Below, one piece after another: positions 13,276 through 26,073 of a DNA stretch of 64,000 nucleotides. The translations under genes were made by a program, and so were the position numbers. Location: assembly GCA_022316685.1 (NCBI GenBank), contig JAKJHU010000036.1:5622036-5686035 (forward strand), read 5' to 3'. The notes below the pieces were generated by a model that was given only the letters and a program-made list of their open reading frames with translations, did no database searches and was not told the origin of the DNA. The first letter of the stretch is position 1, and every line of letters starts with the position of its first letter. The stretch comes from Progne subis subis (Eukaryota; Chordata; Aves; Passeriformes; Hirundinidae).

Positions 13276-15214
13276 TAGGACCTAAACAATTTCCTTTCTG
13301 GGGAAGCAGAAAGCATACTCCAACTGATGTGATTCTAATTTAGGGTTTGGAGTTATGCCCATTACTGGATCAATTTTTACAGATTAAAAGCACTATCAAA
13401 TTTTAGTGACCAAGGTTTGTGGTTATAAAGCATAAAATATTACCATCATATGGATACATATGCTATATGTCTACACAGACAGATGATGTCTAAGCCTTAG
13501 GTAAGACTGATTGTCATACTAGGGTCTCTGGGTGTCTCTGAACAACTTTACATGGATTTGATCTTCCTAGGCAAGGATTTTAGGCTGAGACTTCAGGACA
13601 TAATGAATTCCCTCCATTATTGACAACAATATGGGAAGAACTGACTGTTCTCTACCATTAAAATGTAAGTACTCAATTCAAAGATCTCCTCCATGTCAAG
13701 AATATCATTAGCATTCTAATGTAACCATCTTCCATTCCTGGAACTCATATGCAGCCAGGAGGGAAAAAAAAATAAATAAATAAAAAAGGTTATCATCTCT
13801 TCATGCGAAGTGATATTTTAGGTGCAACTGTAAGTATTATAAGCTTATCTGATGCCGTTTTCTTAATGTTTTCTTATTTGCTGTATGCAAACTAGACTTG
13901 TGTCTTATCTGCTACAACACACACCACTTTTTTAAGCTATAAGTCATCAAACCTGTGTCTGTGTGGCATGTGGATATAGTACTAGTAGGACCTATGCAAA
14001 GATAGAAAAGGAATAAATACATTTTTATTTAAATGAATGTAAGAATAACAGATCAAATATATTGTGTCATATCTGTTATACAGAAAGTATTGAGGGCTTA
14101 AAAAGTTTCAGTTAATTAAGTTAATCAAGTCATTGCTTAACCAGATGTAGGAGGTAATTGCATGGACAGAAAAGAAAAATGAGAAAATGAGCTGCTATAT
14201 CTGTCTGTACAACAAGGTTTCAGATAAACACATATAATTCACCAATGGCTTACTTGTTCCAGTGGTACAGCACTCAATTCTGTAGTTTGAAAAAAAAATA
14301 AAAGAAGAGGAAAAAAAATGTTTAATGAGCTCTTCCAGCAGTACAAGTAATTGCTTGCATAACTAATACAAGGTAAGTTCTATTGGATACAGAAGACTTA
14401 TAACTGTATTATATCAAATGAAAGTGCATAGTTAAAGAGAAACTGCAGCTGAAGCTTTTCTAACATCATTGATAGGGTTTGGGCTTTTTTCAGGTTTGGA
14501 CAAAAGACCTTGCCATGCTCTTCTTCTTTTTTTCTTTTTCAAAGTTAAAGTAAACTAAAACAAGATTATTGGTAAAAAAACTACATAGTCAGTGGTTTTC
14601 ACTTTAGCATTACATTTATATATTTTTCATGGGCTTTCTATCCCTGTTAAATACTGTAACTCATTTTTCAGCTCTAACTTACATGATTTGGAATTAATAG
14701 AGTAGTATCATTAAAATCTTAGTCTTATGTGATAGTAAGTATATGATTTTGGCAAATTATTACTTTCTGACATATTCTAAAATGGAATTCTAAAAGAATT
14801 TGTTTTCTTTCCTTGCTTGAAAGATTAAAAGGTCATATATTGACATTTTGTCATAAATGTAGAATTAGTCTCTGACCTGTTATTGGAATAGACTGACATC
14901 ATATAGTAGTACACCACTAAAATTCAACACAGTTTAAAAACTGAAGGGATGTTTGTAAAGATAGATTGAATTTAAGTAGTGTTGTGGAGTTTGGAATACT
15001 TGTTTGCATAAAGACAAAGACGGGGAAATCTGGCTTAATAGAGTCCTCTAAAAAATGATTGGAAGTTATGTTAAGCATCTGTGTTCTTGCATTCCCAAAG
15101 TGAACCTATTGTAAAACAGTGAAATGGTCACCATACAGGTCCATGACTGGAACAGCTGTAGGATTTTAGCCTAAAGACCCTTCACAGTGAGAGCATACGG
15201 TAGCCTTCATAAGA
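13276..15214. other. AT-rich unique sequence, no gene seen
   Basis: There is no recognisable coding or repeat structure apart from a short (AAAT)n run at about 13767-13786 and A-rich patches near 14287-14320. Confidence 0.6.
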
Positions 15215-15795
15215 TAAAATGACATGGCGCAAAGAGGAGGACAAGCTGTTTACCGTGTCTACAGCAGAGTACTCTGTTCAGCTCTGCAGACCCCGACATA
15301 GCAAGGACATGAACCTCTTGGAGCATGTTCAAAGGAAGGCTCAAGAAGACATTAGAAGAAAACCTTTCCTATGAGCAAGGACTGACAGAGTTGGGATCAT
15401 TCAGCCTGGAGAAGGCTCCAGAGTGACCTAATTTCATCTTTTCAGTACTTGAAGGGAGCATACAAAAAGGAGGGAAGGGACTTTTTACAAGAGTATGTAG
15501 TGACAGGGTGAGGGGGAATGGATTCAGACTGAAAAAGGATAGGTTTAGATGAGATATTAGGAAAAAATTCTTTGCTGTGAGGGAGTCAAGGCACTGAACA
15601 GGTTATCTAGAGAAGTTGTATATGCCCCATCCCAGGAAAGGTTCAAGGCCAGGTTGGATGTGACTTCAGGCAACTTTATGAAGTGGGTGGCATCCCTGCC
15701 CATGGTGGGGGTGGTGGGGAGGGGGGGGGGGGGTTGGTTAGAACTAGATGATCTTTACAGTCCCTTCCAATCCAAACCATTCTATGAATCTATGG
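15215..15795 (+). mobile_element. CR1 LINE, 3' part
   Basis: A forward CR1 copy runs from about 'aaagaggaggacaagctgtt' through 'ttgggatcattcagcctgga' and 'ggtgagggggaatggattca' to the terminal 'gaactagatgatctttacag' and 'tccaatccaaaccattctat'. A homopolymer of G at 15721-15733 interrupts it just before the 3' terminus, which is an unusual expansion. It is 5'-truncated with no duplication visible. Confidence 0.88.
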
Positions 15796-16739
15796 AGAAA
15801 TGCTGAAAATTAAATTCAGCAAGAAAGTTTCCAGTTGGACATTTAGAAAAAAATTGCAATAGTAGTAATAATTAAGTGCTGGCATATACTGCTTGGAGGA
15901 ATATCGTGGCATCCATCAGTAGATGGGTCTTTAAAAACCTATTAAACAAGTATAAATCAGGAATTATATCTCCTTGGGTTAGAGGGATAAAACATAAAGT
16001 TTTTCAAGGTCCTTTCCAGATCAGTTTTTATAAGAAATCAGGATGATTAATTGGTTGAAATTACCTGATTGTTCTCAAGAGGAAAATTTGCAATATTAGG
16101 AAAAATAAGTAAGAAACAGATGGAGGAATAAGATTTTGCTTAAAGATGCAATTAGAAATCCTTGCTTTATAGGTTTAATTGGAGGGATAAACTTTTTCTG
16201 TGATTCACTGAGTTTGTAAGTGTGAATTTCTGTACTTTTTACTTTTCTTGTTCTAACTCTATATGTTGGAATGATATATTTTTGAATCACACTACATTAA
16301 GGTTTTTTCATCTTGTATCTGCATTCATTGCCACTTCTAACTGAAATGACCTGAGCTTGAGTTTCCATTGTATTAACTCACTAGATGCTGGGGAAATATT
16401 AAAACATGTTCTTAACTTGCAGTCTGTCCTTGCAGTGCAACAGTAGGAAGTAGGATATAGATATACTTACCATCTCAGCAACACAAATTAAATTGTACAA
16501 GTTTAGTGACACTAAGTTGCAAAGACTGAACCTTCTTGCATTCTGTCACGATTTTTGTCTCTGAGTTAATGTGAGAGTGCCTGCTTGGTCTACCCTTGAA
16601 AAACATAATGGATGACAATACCTGTTGTGGGTGTAAATAGTGTGTGCACATCCAATATACTGTCTGGAGGGTGTTTGCCCAAAACCTCTTGTCTTTGACT
16701 GAAAAAAGAAACTTGATCACCTCAAATGGTCATGTTTAA
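15796..16739. other. AT-rich sequence, no gene seen
   Basis: A weak CR1-like phrase (tttttcaaggtcctttccag) occurs near 15999-16018, but it is too short to call. Nothing else is recognised. Confidence 0.5.
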
Positions 16740-17458
16740 CACAGAAGTGGCCACCAGCTTTTGTGTCTGTTGCCTGTGCTGTCTGTGTTCAAGCACTCAC
16801 AGTGCTTAAGAAAGCACAGGAAATACCAGAGAGGAAAAAGGGGTTGAGAAAAAAACCAAACCAAACCAAAAACAAAAACAAAACAAACAAAAACCCACAA
16901 AAAAACCAAAACAAAACAAAAACAAAACACAAAACCCACCAGAATTTACAGAGCACAGCTGTGAACACCAAGAGAAAGGAGAGGGGAGAAGGTAGTTCAG
17001 GTGCCTGAGCAGGTATCTACAATGTAGCACATTGAGGATCTGAGCCATGAGAAGGAAACTGAAGCCCATGCACAGCTCATGATTAAACAAAAAGAAAGAA
17101 GGACAAGACAAATTTATGGGCCAACCTTAACTTCCTCATGTCCCCATCCCCCTGCACTGCTTGGGGAGTGGGGAATAATGAGGAATCAGGAATGGAGGAG
17201 TTAATTTGAGCCTTGAAAAAGGGAGGATGGAAGAAGATATTTGTTTAATATTGTCTTTGCTTCTCAACATCCAAGTCTACTTCCCATCCCCCCCCTCAAA
17301 ATCAGTCCGTTATGTCCATTAATGTAAATTGGTAAATCATCCCCCTGTTTTATCTCAATCCAGGAGTTTTTCCACCCTATTTTATCCCCTCGTCCTACTG
17401 ATGAAAAGAGATAAGAAGGCTGGCTGTGAGCTTGGCAGACAGTCAAGGTCAAACCAGG
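16740..17458 (+). mobile_element. degraded ERVL-like solo LTR
   Basis: The last 250 bases follow the same order of segments as the 3' part of the LTR ending at 27178: 'attggtaaatcatc' (with 'ttggtgagtgatc' in the other copy), a cytosine/thymine-rich 'gtcctactgatgaaaagaga' segment, 'ataagaaggctggctgtgag', and a terminal 'ggtcaaacc'. Upstream is a G/A-rich stretch and an A/C-rich repeat. I found no TG...CA boundary pair or target duplication, so the start is a guess. I infer an old member of the same superfamily. The T-run-derived frames across the A/C repeat are not genes. Confidence 0.5.
16849..16944. repeat. (AAACC/AAAC)n low-complexity tract
   Basis: About 95 bases are almost only A and C, built from AAACC and AAAC units. 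It generates Lys/Asn-rich forward frames and Phe/Val-rich reverse frames, none of them genes. Confidence 0.9.
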
Positions 17459-20400
17459 GAATTACAGGAAGCCACTAAAATTTAGTGAAACTGAAAGCAA
17501 ACCTGACATTTTTTAAAACATAGGAAAGAAGCCTTGAAGTGGGATTAGGAGCAGTGACCATGACTGGACACTGTCAGGTGTGTCCAGCCCTATGGCACTT
17601 GAATTCCTGCCTGGGCCAGGCTCAGCACCTCCCAGTTGGACTGAGGGACAGCCTTCACCCAGCCAGTGTCCAGAGTGCAGGAGCAGCGTGGGTGCACAAC
17701 TTCCCAGGATGCAAGTGGGACTGCATATTTCTTCTGCCCATGGCTTTTCCTTTAGCTGGGCATGAGCAGTGGCAAGTGTACATGCTCAGCTGGAGCACCC
17801 ACATCTCCACGGGAGAGTTTGCACTTGGGAAACCTGCACCGACACTCTGGGATGGGGGTACATGAAAGCCACGCTGCGCGGGATTGCATATAAATGTGCG
17901 TGTGTGAGACTGTGATTTTCTGGGATTAGATATATCACTTAGTTTAGCAAAAAAATAGATCTTTGTTAGCATTTTGTAACTGAGTGTATTGCTGATTATC
18001 TGCTGTATTACTGCTATGGATTCTCAATATATAATTCATTGACTGCCAGTTAATTAAATGCTGTTAATAAATGGATGAATCAGTCCTGATTGGATTTAAA
18101 CTCCATAAAGTAAGTTTAAATTGAACTGCTCAGCAGTTTTTCCCAGCAACAACTTGCTACTGGTCTTTTGGTAAAGCTGATGTTTGAATCTGTAAGGTGT
18201 TACAGGCGCCAAACTCTATGCATAGAAATAATGCTTTGTTGTTAATTATATTTTCCCCAAAATTTCCTTCAACACTTACAGTTTTTAAGTGAATGTGTAC
18301 ATAAGCGTGGATTTTTATAACCTAAAAATAAGTATTTGCCAACAGATTTTGATGTCATTCTAGGTGACTAAGCTTCTGTTACACACAGGAAAATCAAATC
18401 AACATAGTCAATAGCAACAAATTAAAAAAAAAAAAAAAAAATTCTGACTAATCACCAGATACTGGATTATGTGGGCATACTAATAGTGTTTGAAGTGACC
18501 TCTGGTCTCCCAGCTGTCTTAAAGGTGTATACTTGATCTTCTATATTCTCACATAGGCTCCATGTCACTCCTACTAGGAGTGTACTAATGCCTTAACTGT
18601 CCTACCAAGTTCTATTTGGGAATAGATGTCTTTCAAGAGCTGAATGAAACTATAGATGTTGATTTTAGGGTGAGCTAATTTTGAGGGAGAGGTTGTTAAC
18701 TTGTTAAGCAGCCATTATTCCTTAGACCTGGATATCTAGCACATGTATAGGTATTTATATGTAGACTTTTAAAATAAGTTATTTTTATTTGTAACTAAAT
18801 CTCACCCTGTGTGTCAGGTACTGAGCAAATATCTTAGCCAAAGGCAATTCAGTAAGCTGAAAATCAGACACACATAAGTTACAGGGTTTTTTCTTCAGTC
18901 CACTTGTACACATAAATTTTGTAATCAGAGCTCTTCAAGTAGACCATTTCAAGTCCCACAATTTCAAATCTGTAGGAGCTATCTAAGCTAACCTGACATC
19001 CAAAAAAAAATTATCCTCATTGGTGTACTGCATTATCAGAATGTCTATTATTCAATTTCAACTCCTATGAATTTGGCATTTCTGTTTGCAGAGTGTTGAA
19101 TATCAACTAAGATGAAGAAACTAAATTTTATTCTTATTTAGGCTTGCATTAGGGCACAGAGCTCGCCATCAGTCCAAATCTCTTAAGATTAAAATTTACT
19201 TAGGTTTCTACTTGCCAGATACATTCTGTAACCCAGAGGCTGTTTTCAAAAATGGGGCACCTGCCCCCAGCAGGGATAGAGTTCAGGCAGTCAATGTTAG
19301 ACATTTCCTTTGTCCTGTCTACTTGGTTATTATTTGCAATTTGCATGTTCTCACTTTATATTCTGAATTTTGTGAATGTCATTCCAACTTTTCTCTACAG
19401 GTTTCTAATTCTGTATTTTGAAATGCCCTTTCAGAACAACATACTTATTTCTTACATACTGTAGTCTTGTATGTCATAGTTCCTGCAACCATTTGACAGT
19501 CTGCCTTTTCATCTTTTCTGGCCAAATTAATCCTTGTGTAAGTTGCTGCAGTTTCAGCAAATTAAGCTACTCGATTCCAAGTCTTCTTGTACAAGTGGAA
19601 TGGAGAAATCAATTTCTAATTCCTAAGATTGCTTAGAAGATTAATTAGTTATTGTTGTTGTAGTCCCCTTAAGATTAAAATACTACATGAAGGAAACTAT
19701 GATCATATAAATGTTCTTCCTGAAAACATAAGCTACAATTTGTTGGATGAATGTGGATGTTTTACTTTTTGTTTGTTGGTTTGTTTGGGTTTCTTTTAAC
19801 CTGCTTCAGGGTTTTTTTGTTTTTGTTTTGGTTTTGGTTTTGGTTTGGTTGGTTTGTTTGTTTTTTGTTTGTTTGTTTTGTTTGTTTGTTTTCCTTTCTG
19901 TTTTTTGAGAGTAGGAAGTGTTTCACAGCATAATTGAATTTCCCATTGTCTGGAACATACAGGCTTCTGGATAAAGATGAATAAATGTCCTTTTTTGTTT
20001 GCTTTATTTTTTCCTTAAGCCATATTGAATTCATCATTGGAATCTGCCTTGTTACAATAACTTTTATTGTAGGTAAAGGTAAAACATTGTCTGTTGTTCA
20101 CTGTAGGTCAAACTAGTTTGAGGCATGTTTCTTGAGAGATTCATTTGCATGCAGAAACTGTGTCCTTGCGGCTTTGTGAAATGAATTTTCAAGCAAGCAT
20201 GGTTCTCACTAAATAAATGACATTTTCTGAAATCACAAAATCTGCCTAAAACAGCATAATAGCTCCAAAGCATTTTAATTAGCTTTTAGAAAATCAACAG
20301 ATGCAGAGTATCAATGAACACGCAGAATTTATCTACTAACAGTAGTGTCTCTACTCTTTAGGATGTTGTAATGCTGCCTTTTATTTGTGCTTTAATACAT

Positions 20401-22729
20401 TACTGATTGTAATCCTAACAGTTTGCAAGAACTCTAAACACAAAACTCTCAGAACAGTGAAAATTCTAAATAAAATAATGTATCTAGATCTATACTAACC
20501 ATATAATGTCTTTCATTGTTACTAGCTGCAATAAAGAATCTTCAAAGGAAATATTGTTAATATCAGATTTGTTTATTCTGTAATGTTTAAAACTTATATT
20601 TACTATTTAAATATTATGATTGCAGTGCAACACCTTTTATCTGAGAGCAAGTAGCATATCAGTAACTTTGCAAATCCTAGAGCACCTCCTGGAACTACTA
20701 GGATGATTAACATAGTGGCACTCAAACTATTATCATTTTACACTATTTTGTATTTCTTATTTATATGTTTGTTACCAGTGGTTGCTCTGGAGTAACCTAT
20801 ACCTACTTTTCTTTTATTTTCTTTTTCTTTTTTTCTTCACATAAGAGGTTAAAGATATAGAGATATGCTGGCACTTGTTTCCTAAATATCTAGTATCCTT
20901 CAATACACTGAAAGGTGTCTCAGAGCCATGAGACAATAAGAGAAGTGACACAGATCTTAATCAGATAAATTTCTCTCTGAATTGGCAACAGGAAGCTATA
21001 CAGGATACTGAAATGGCACTACAAGTTTGTTTTTAGGCAGGTGTATTACATCCAGTTTTGATTCAGTTCAAGATTTATTTACCCATATATACATTTCCAG
21101 CTGTCTGAAACTTCTTTGTGATGGCTAAACCTCATTGTAATCATCACACATCTCAGTACAGTCCATATAACTTGGGAAGCAATTTAATTCCCCCCAAAAA
21201 TACTCCTCTAATGCCTGAATCCATCCTTGTGAGTGTGGAATTTGAAGTCACTTGAAACATGCTAGGATGTCCTACTGGACCATCAACTGCCATTCCAGAA
21301 GACCTATGACCCATGCAGTGTCTCAGCTGGAACTTGGTCTTAGGCAACCAGTCCTGATCTGGTGGCTGATTAGTGGAAAATGCTAATTGCATTGACTAGA
21401 CTCATTCATTTACAAGTTGACACAGATTTTCAGAGACACCTGGAGTTGGAATCATCCTGTAAAAGGCTTTGATTTTGTTAAGACAGCCCTCTAGTCTGTA
21501 GGCTATAACTCAAAAGGGTCACCACTGGTTAATTCCTTCCTACTATGACTCTGAAACTCAGTTTACAAATTACTTTTCTGTCAGTGTTTTCAGTTTCTGA
21601 TATGCAATTTTATACTCTCCGCAATCTTCATTTTGCCATAGATTAAGGATTCATGAAAGTTATCCATCACATTCTGAGTTCTAGGAAGAACTCAGAATTT
21701 TTTATGTCTGACAACATAAACGGAAATATTCTGTTGCATCTGCATGGGCTCTGCTCTGTTCCTCAGCTGGGAAGCTGCTACTCATTTTAGAAAGTAAGCT
21801 GCTTCTATTGAGGTCTGTAGTTTCTCTTGGTTAGTATTCAGTAGTTAAAATGAGGACCTGGGCTCAGAGCTTGGTATTCCAGTAAAGAACTCTTGTTTCT
21901 TTCTTTTAGCTGATTTTGAAAGCTTGAAATTGGTAATAGCATTTCTCAGGCAGAAAGCCAGCAAGAATAATAAAGCTGCTACAGATGTGAGTTTTGTTAG
22001 TATACTTATTGAGGGGTTGACAGAACAATACAATGATGCAAAGGAAAGGCCAGAGGATATCAGTGGAAATAAAAAGTTACAGGAAAATGTTTTGTGATAA
22101 GAGGAAAGATTATAGATTGAAAACAATAGTATGTTCCCTTAATATATTTCCCCCACTCTCCCAGCTTTGGGGATTAGCAAGTAAAAGCTTCCAGCAGGAG
22201 TGTACCAAAAGGGGAAAACCATTGTCAATAATAGGAAATCCTCTTTATAAGAATCCTGGCATCTGTAGCAAAATATTCATTTTTTCAGGTAGTTGACAGT
22301 GTCAGCTGAATGTCTAAGATATCCGGCTTTTCACCTGGGAATGAAAAGAGGCCTTCTTCCCAAGGGAAGAAGATGGACATAAATTACAAAAAATATACAT
22401 ATATATGTATATCAGAGTTAGGAGGGAAGAGATGTGTTGAATTCAGTGACAAATACACCTACAAAATAATCCTCAGATGCCATCCTCTGATATGTCATCA
22501 GGTTGCATCTGTATGAAACAATTATGAATCAGAAACAGAAATCTTTTTTTTGATACAATATAATACCAAAAATACTAGAAACAGTACGAAAAAAATGACA
22601 CATTTGTACAGCTGCATTTAACAACAAAATGGCTTTCCAGCTAAGCACTCAAAGGAAAACTCATACAAAGGGTATGCATGTGAGTCCTCATGCAGGCATG
22701 CTATAGCAAATAAACTTACAGGTATGATA
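17459..22729. other. mostly unique sequence, no gene seen
   Basis: A relatively GC-rich, CpG-bearing patch at 17530-17880 carries a 108-codon frame with no recognised domain. It directly follows the LTR-like block and may be unassigned repeat. An A-run lies at 18423-18440. The remainder (18,000-22,700) is AT-rich without features apart from a (TTTG)-rich tract. Confidence 0.5.
19769..19891. repeat. (TTTG)n / T-G-rich tract
   Basis: Imperfect TTTG and TTTTGG units run over about 120 bases, split by a short non-repeat segment near 19793-19812. Phe-rich and Lys/Gln/Asn-rich frames on the two strands reflect this. Confidence 0.88.
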
Positions 22730-22735
22730 TGTATG

Positions 22736-23111
22736 TGAGGTGTTTCTTTATGAGACCAGACGACCGCCGATGGCAAAAGGAAAGAGCCTGCTCTCTCACT
22801 GGGGGAATATTGGCTTTATTCTGCAGTCCTGCTCTGCCGGCTGGAGCTCTTTCCCGGTGGTTCACCAGTGCCCGAGAGAGCGACCCCCTCGTCCCGGGGC
22901 TTTTTCCCCGGGGGCAGGGCCCAGAGGCAGGGACAAGCCACTGCCCAATAAGGGACAAGGTGGGAGTGGAACAGAGTTGGGTTACATTCCAGTGTGGGAG
23001 ATGGGCACTGCTGAGCAGGGACAGACCATGTGATGCAGTTAAAGGGGAACAGGGAAAAAACATTACAAATCCAATGAAACACAATATAAACCCAATCAAT
23101 GCATTAAAACA
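22736..23111 (-). mobile_element. ERVK-like solo LTR (376 bp), reverse strand
   Basis: On the reverse strand the LTR begins TGTTTTAATGCATTGATTGG and ends ...ACCTCA, a TG...CA element. It is flanked by TGTATG (22730-22735) and TGTACG (23112-23117), a 6-bp target duplication with one mismatch. Its U3 matches the LTRs of the provirus at 60632: the same opening, a conserved 'attgggcagtggcttgtccc' block containing an inverted CCAAT box, and a 'cccggggaaaaagcccc' block. A polyadenylation signal (AATAAA on the reverse strand) lies near 22814-22819. No internal sequence remains, so this is a solo LTR left by LTR-LTR recombination. The overlapping frames of 97-136 codons are incidental. Confidence 0.88.
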
Positions 23112-23117
23112 TGTACG

Positions 23118-24218
23118 TGTTTATGCAGGTTATAGATAAGGCCTCTTACTTCAGCTCATTTAGCATTACAATTTAGTTTTCACATATACAAATTTGTGTG
23201 TGAGGTTGGGGAACTATACATCCCAGTGGCAAACATAAACTGCTGATGCCAATATTAAATAGGTTATATTTAGGAAAAATAATTTAATAATAACAATTTA
23301 CTGAATCAATTGCAGGTAAGCTTTTAATTTCCCAGGTTACAGAAAATAAATGGTGCTGCTGTCAGTCGTCATATATACAATAAACAAGCCTTATCTTCCT
23401 CTACAATTGTAATCCTGTGACACCAGAATGATGTTTTTTCTGTCTAATTGAATCACATTGGGAATTCTCCCTTTCTTGTTGTTTTCTTTATATTTTTGCT
23501 TTTGATTTTCTTTTAACGTGCAGATTTTTTTTTTTTTTACATTATTTGGTTTGTGAAGATTTTTTTTTTTCTTTAATCTCAAGCCTGAGATAGCTAATAA
23601 TGCATAGTTTATATCTTAGATTTTGTTTTTTAATTTACTTTTCATACAAAGAAGTATGAATAATTTGTGCTCTTTCATTTATATTGAAACTGATATGGAA
23701 ATAGCCCTCTATTCATTTACACTTTAAAACAAAAATATTAAATAATTTTTCAATTAAAAATGAATAGGAAAGCAGAAAGATTTTAATGATCCTAGTTATT
23801 GTGAATTCAATTGAGGCCATGATTCAAGAAAATAATTTAAAATACTACTAGTTCCATAAAGTAAAAGGTTTTCTCGAGGGTTTTGCAACATCAAAGTGAC
23901 AAAAATGTTTCTGTAAAGGATATAGCAATCATCTAATATGTTTAATAAAGTGGAAATTTTTCTGTGCTTGTAGATTTACATTTTTATGCAAATCCATTCA
24001 TAAGCAAATGTGACTATATTTAATTTAATTTATTTGCTATTAGGGATATTACACTTAAATGTATTGATAAAGGATCAAAACCCAGTGCCTTTTATTCAGG
24101 TGAGTTAATTTCTTTTAGTCAAAGAATTTGGAACTGTTGACAAAAATTACAGTCTTGTGCAAAAAAAAGTGATACCATTTAGCAGTTTTTCTTGTATTAT
24201 GACCTAATTCAGCTGTTG
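23118..24218. other. AT-rich unique sequence, no gene seen
   Basis: There is no element or gene. Short T-runs at 23526-23539 and 23561-23570 are the only repeats. Confidence 0.6.
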
Positions 24219-24224
24219 CTGGTA

Positions 24225-24920
24225 TGTGGCGGTGCAAGAATTGTTTTATCAAGTTCTTAAGTCATTTTGTAAGTTTCATAAGAAGTTTTATGTTATGGTT
24301 CATTCCACTGTTCCCCCAGTTTCTGTAACGGTTCCTCCCCTATGAGTTTTCTGTATAGCAAGTTGTTTCATGGCAATCATCCCACCCCCCCCACCTATCC
24401 TTGTCAATCCCCTCTTCCCCCTGCTCTGGGGCATCCTGTCTGTCACCTCGGAACCCCTCCCTGGGCTCAGGAAATTCCCAGGAGAGGCGTCGAGTGATAG
24501 GCTGGTGCCTGGGAAATCCCCTTTTCCCCTCTTGTGAGTGGTCTGATGTTTAAAAGTGGATACCCCCTGTTAACCCCCTGAGTTCCCTGATTTGCTGACC
24601 TGTTGTTGCCACCCCTTAATCCTCCCCTGTTTATAAGTTCGGGGAGGGAAATTCAAATGCTCTCTGGCTGGGCAGTTGGAAGAGCGGCGGAGCTCCCGCC
24701 ACTCGGACTTTAATAAACCATCATTAAACCTGCCTAGTAGAGGGTCACCTTTTGTCTGCCACCGCAGTCATGACGCAATCAAGGCCAGCCACCAGTGAGG
24801 AGCCGAGTCCCACAGGAAGAGGTTGCCGGCTTGCAACCCCAACCAAAACACTTTGGCCGCTGTGCAGATCTGAGCCAGCCAGAGGCCAGCGCCTGCCAGG
24901 CGTGGAGGGACACAGCCACA
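24225..24920 (+). mobile_element. ERVK-like solo LTR (696 bp)
   Basis: The element starts TGTGGCGGTGCAAG and ends ...CACAGCCACA, with perfect 6-bp target duplications CTGGTA at 24219-24224 and 24921-24926. Promoter-like features are in the expected order: a TATA-like TTATAAG at 24631-24637 and a polyadenylation signal AATAAA at 24712-24717. The 3' end (R/U5) is CpG-rich. The same family is seen in reverse at 58345-59019, where the terminal 'cgcctggcaggc' block is shared. The clean duplication and the TG...CA ends make this a confident solo LTR, and no coding region remains. Confidence 0.92.
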
Positions 24921-24926
24921 CTGGTA

Positions 24927-25432
24927 TAAATAAAAATCCTTTCATGGAATCAGAATTGGCTGTAATATTCAGGAAACTAAGCTGTAGGTGTAGTTTGTAT
25001 TTATTTATTCTTCTTCCAATGCTGTCTGTAGTCTAAAACATTATCAAATCTAAAGCAATAGGGAAAGGATTGTATGTCACAAAGGACCATTATTAAGTAA
25101 AAGAAATCATTCATCTAAAAATGTTATACATATGGTTTACACGGCCTTCAGAAAGGCATTATTCAGTGTAGAGGCCTGTAGTTCAAGTATTCTTGCCTTT
25201 TTTAAAAATAGAACCAGAGTTCTTGTCTTGTCAGAGTCTTGGATTCCTTCTGTACTTAGGCTCTGACTGATTTAATATCTTTATTAAATGCACCATATCT
25301 AACATCTCATTAAAGTGTCTGAACTGGGGGCACAATAACTGTATGTTGTAAATATACCTGTTTTGATCTCTCAAAATTTTGTTGGATGATCTATGTTTTA
25401 AAATTTTTATGCACAGAATCCAGGCACTCTAT
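24927..25432. other. short AT-rich spacer between LTRs
   Basis: No gene or repeat end is recognised in these about 500 bases. Confidence 0.6.
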
Positions 25433-25611
25433 GCTTCTGCATTACATTTGTGTGGCCAAGCTTTCATAGCGGGGCCGCTAAAATGATGGTGTCCGTGACA
25501 TGCAGCTAGCAGCTTCCTTGTTGTCCAGCAGAGCCAATCCCTGGTAGCATCAAAGATGGATGTGCTGCCGGCCCAATCAGAAGTGGTGGTAGTGCCTCCG
25601 GAGGAACTCTC

Positions 25612-25617
<6 letters not shown>

Positions 25618-25662
<45 letters not shown>
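25618..25662. repeat. poly-A tract, 45 bases
   Basis: This is an uninterrupted A-run inside the first half of the old ERVL-like LTR. It is the longest homopolymer in the window and produces the Phe-run in a reverse frame. Confidence 0.97.
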
Positions 25663-25664
<2 letters not shown>

Positions 25665-26073
25665 AGTTCTTGTGCAGTTGTAATTGTAGCCAAAGAAAAG
25701 CAGGATAAGAACACATGGGAGGAACAGCTCTGCAGACACAAGGTCAGTGCAGCAGGAGGGGCAGGAGGTGCTCCAGGTGTCAGAGCTTAGATTCCCCTGC
25801 AGCCCATGGTGCAGCCCATGGTGAGGCAGCTGTGCCCCTGCAGCCCATGGAGGGCCAGGGTATACAGAGATCCACCTGAAGCCCTTGGAAGAGACCCATG
25901 CCAGAGCAGGTGGATGCCTGGGAGAAGGCTGTGACCCCATGAGAGGCTTGTGGAGAGAGGAGCCCATGCTGGAGCAGCCTGTCCTTGAAGGACTACACCC
26001 TGTGGAAGTAATCCACATTGCATCAGTTTGGGAAGGCCTGCTGCCCATGGGATGGACTCAGGTTGAAGCAGTC

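Noticed and set aside
15999..16018. CR1-like phrase
   Set aside because: It is only about 20 bases with no flanking similarity, too short to support a call.
16736..17111. Phe/Val/Leu-rich frames resembling membrane proteins
   Set aside because: They derive from the A/C-rich repeat read on the reverse strand.
22729..23139. 136- and 127-codon frames on opposite strands
   Set aside because: Both lie wholly over a solo LTR with a near-perfect target duplication. They are LTR sequence without a coding role.
25506..26048. 180-codon reverse frame with a Phe-run
   Set aside because: It lies over the old LTR and its 45-base A-run. The Phe-run is the reverse translation of poly-A.
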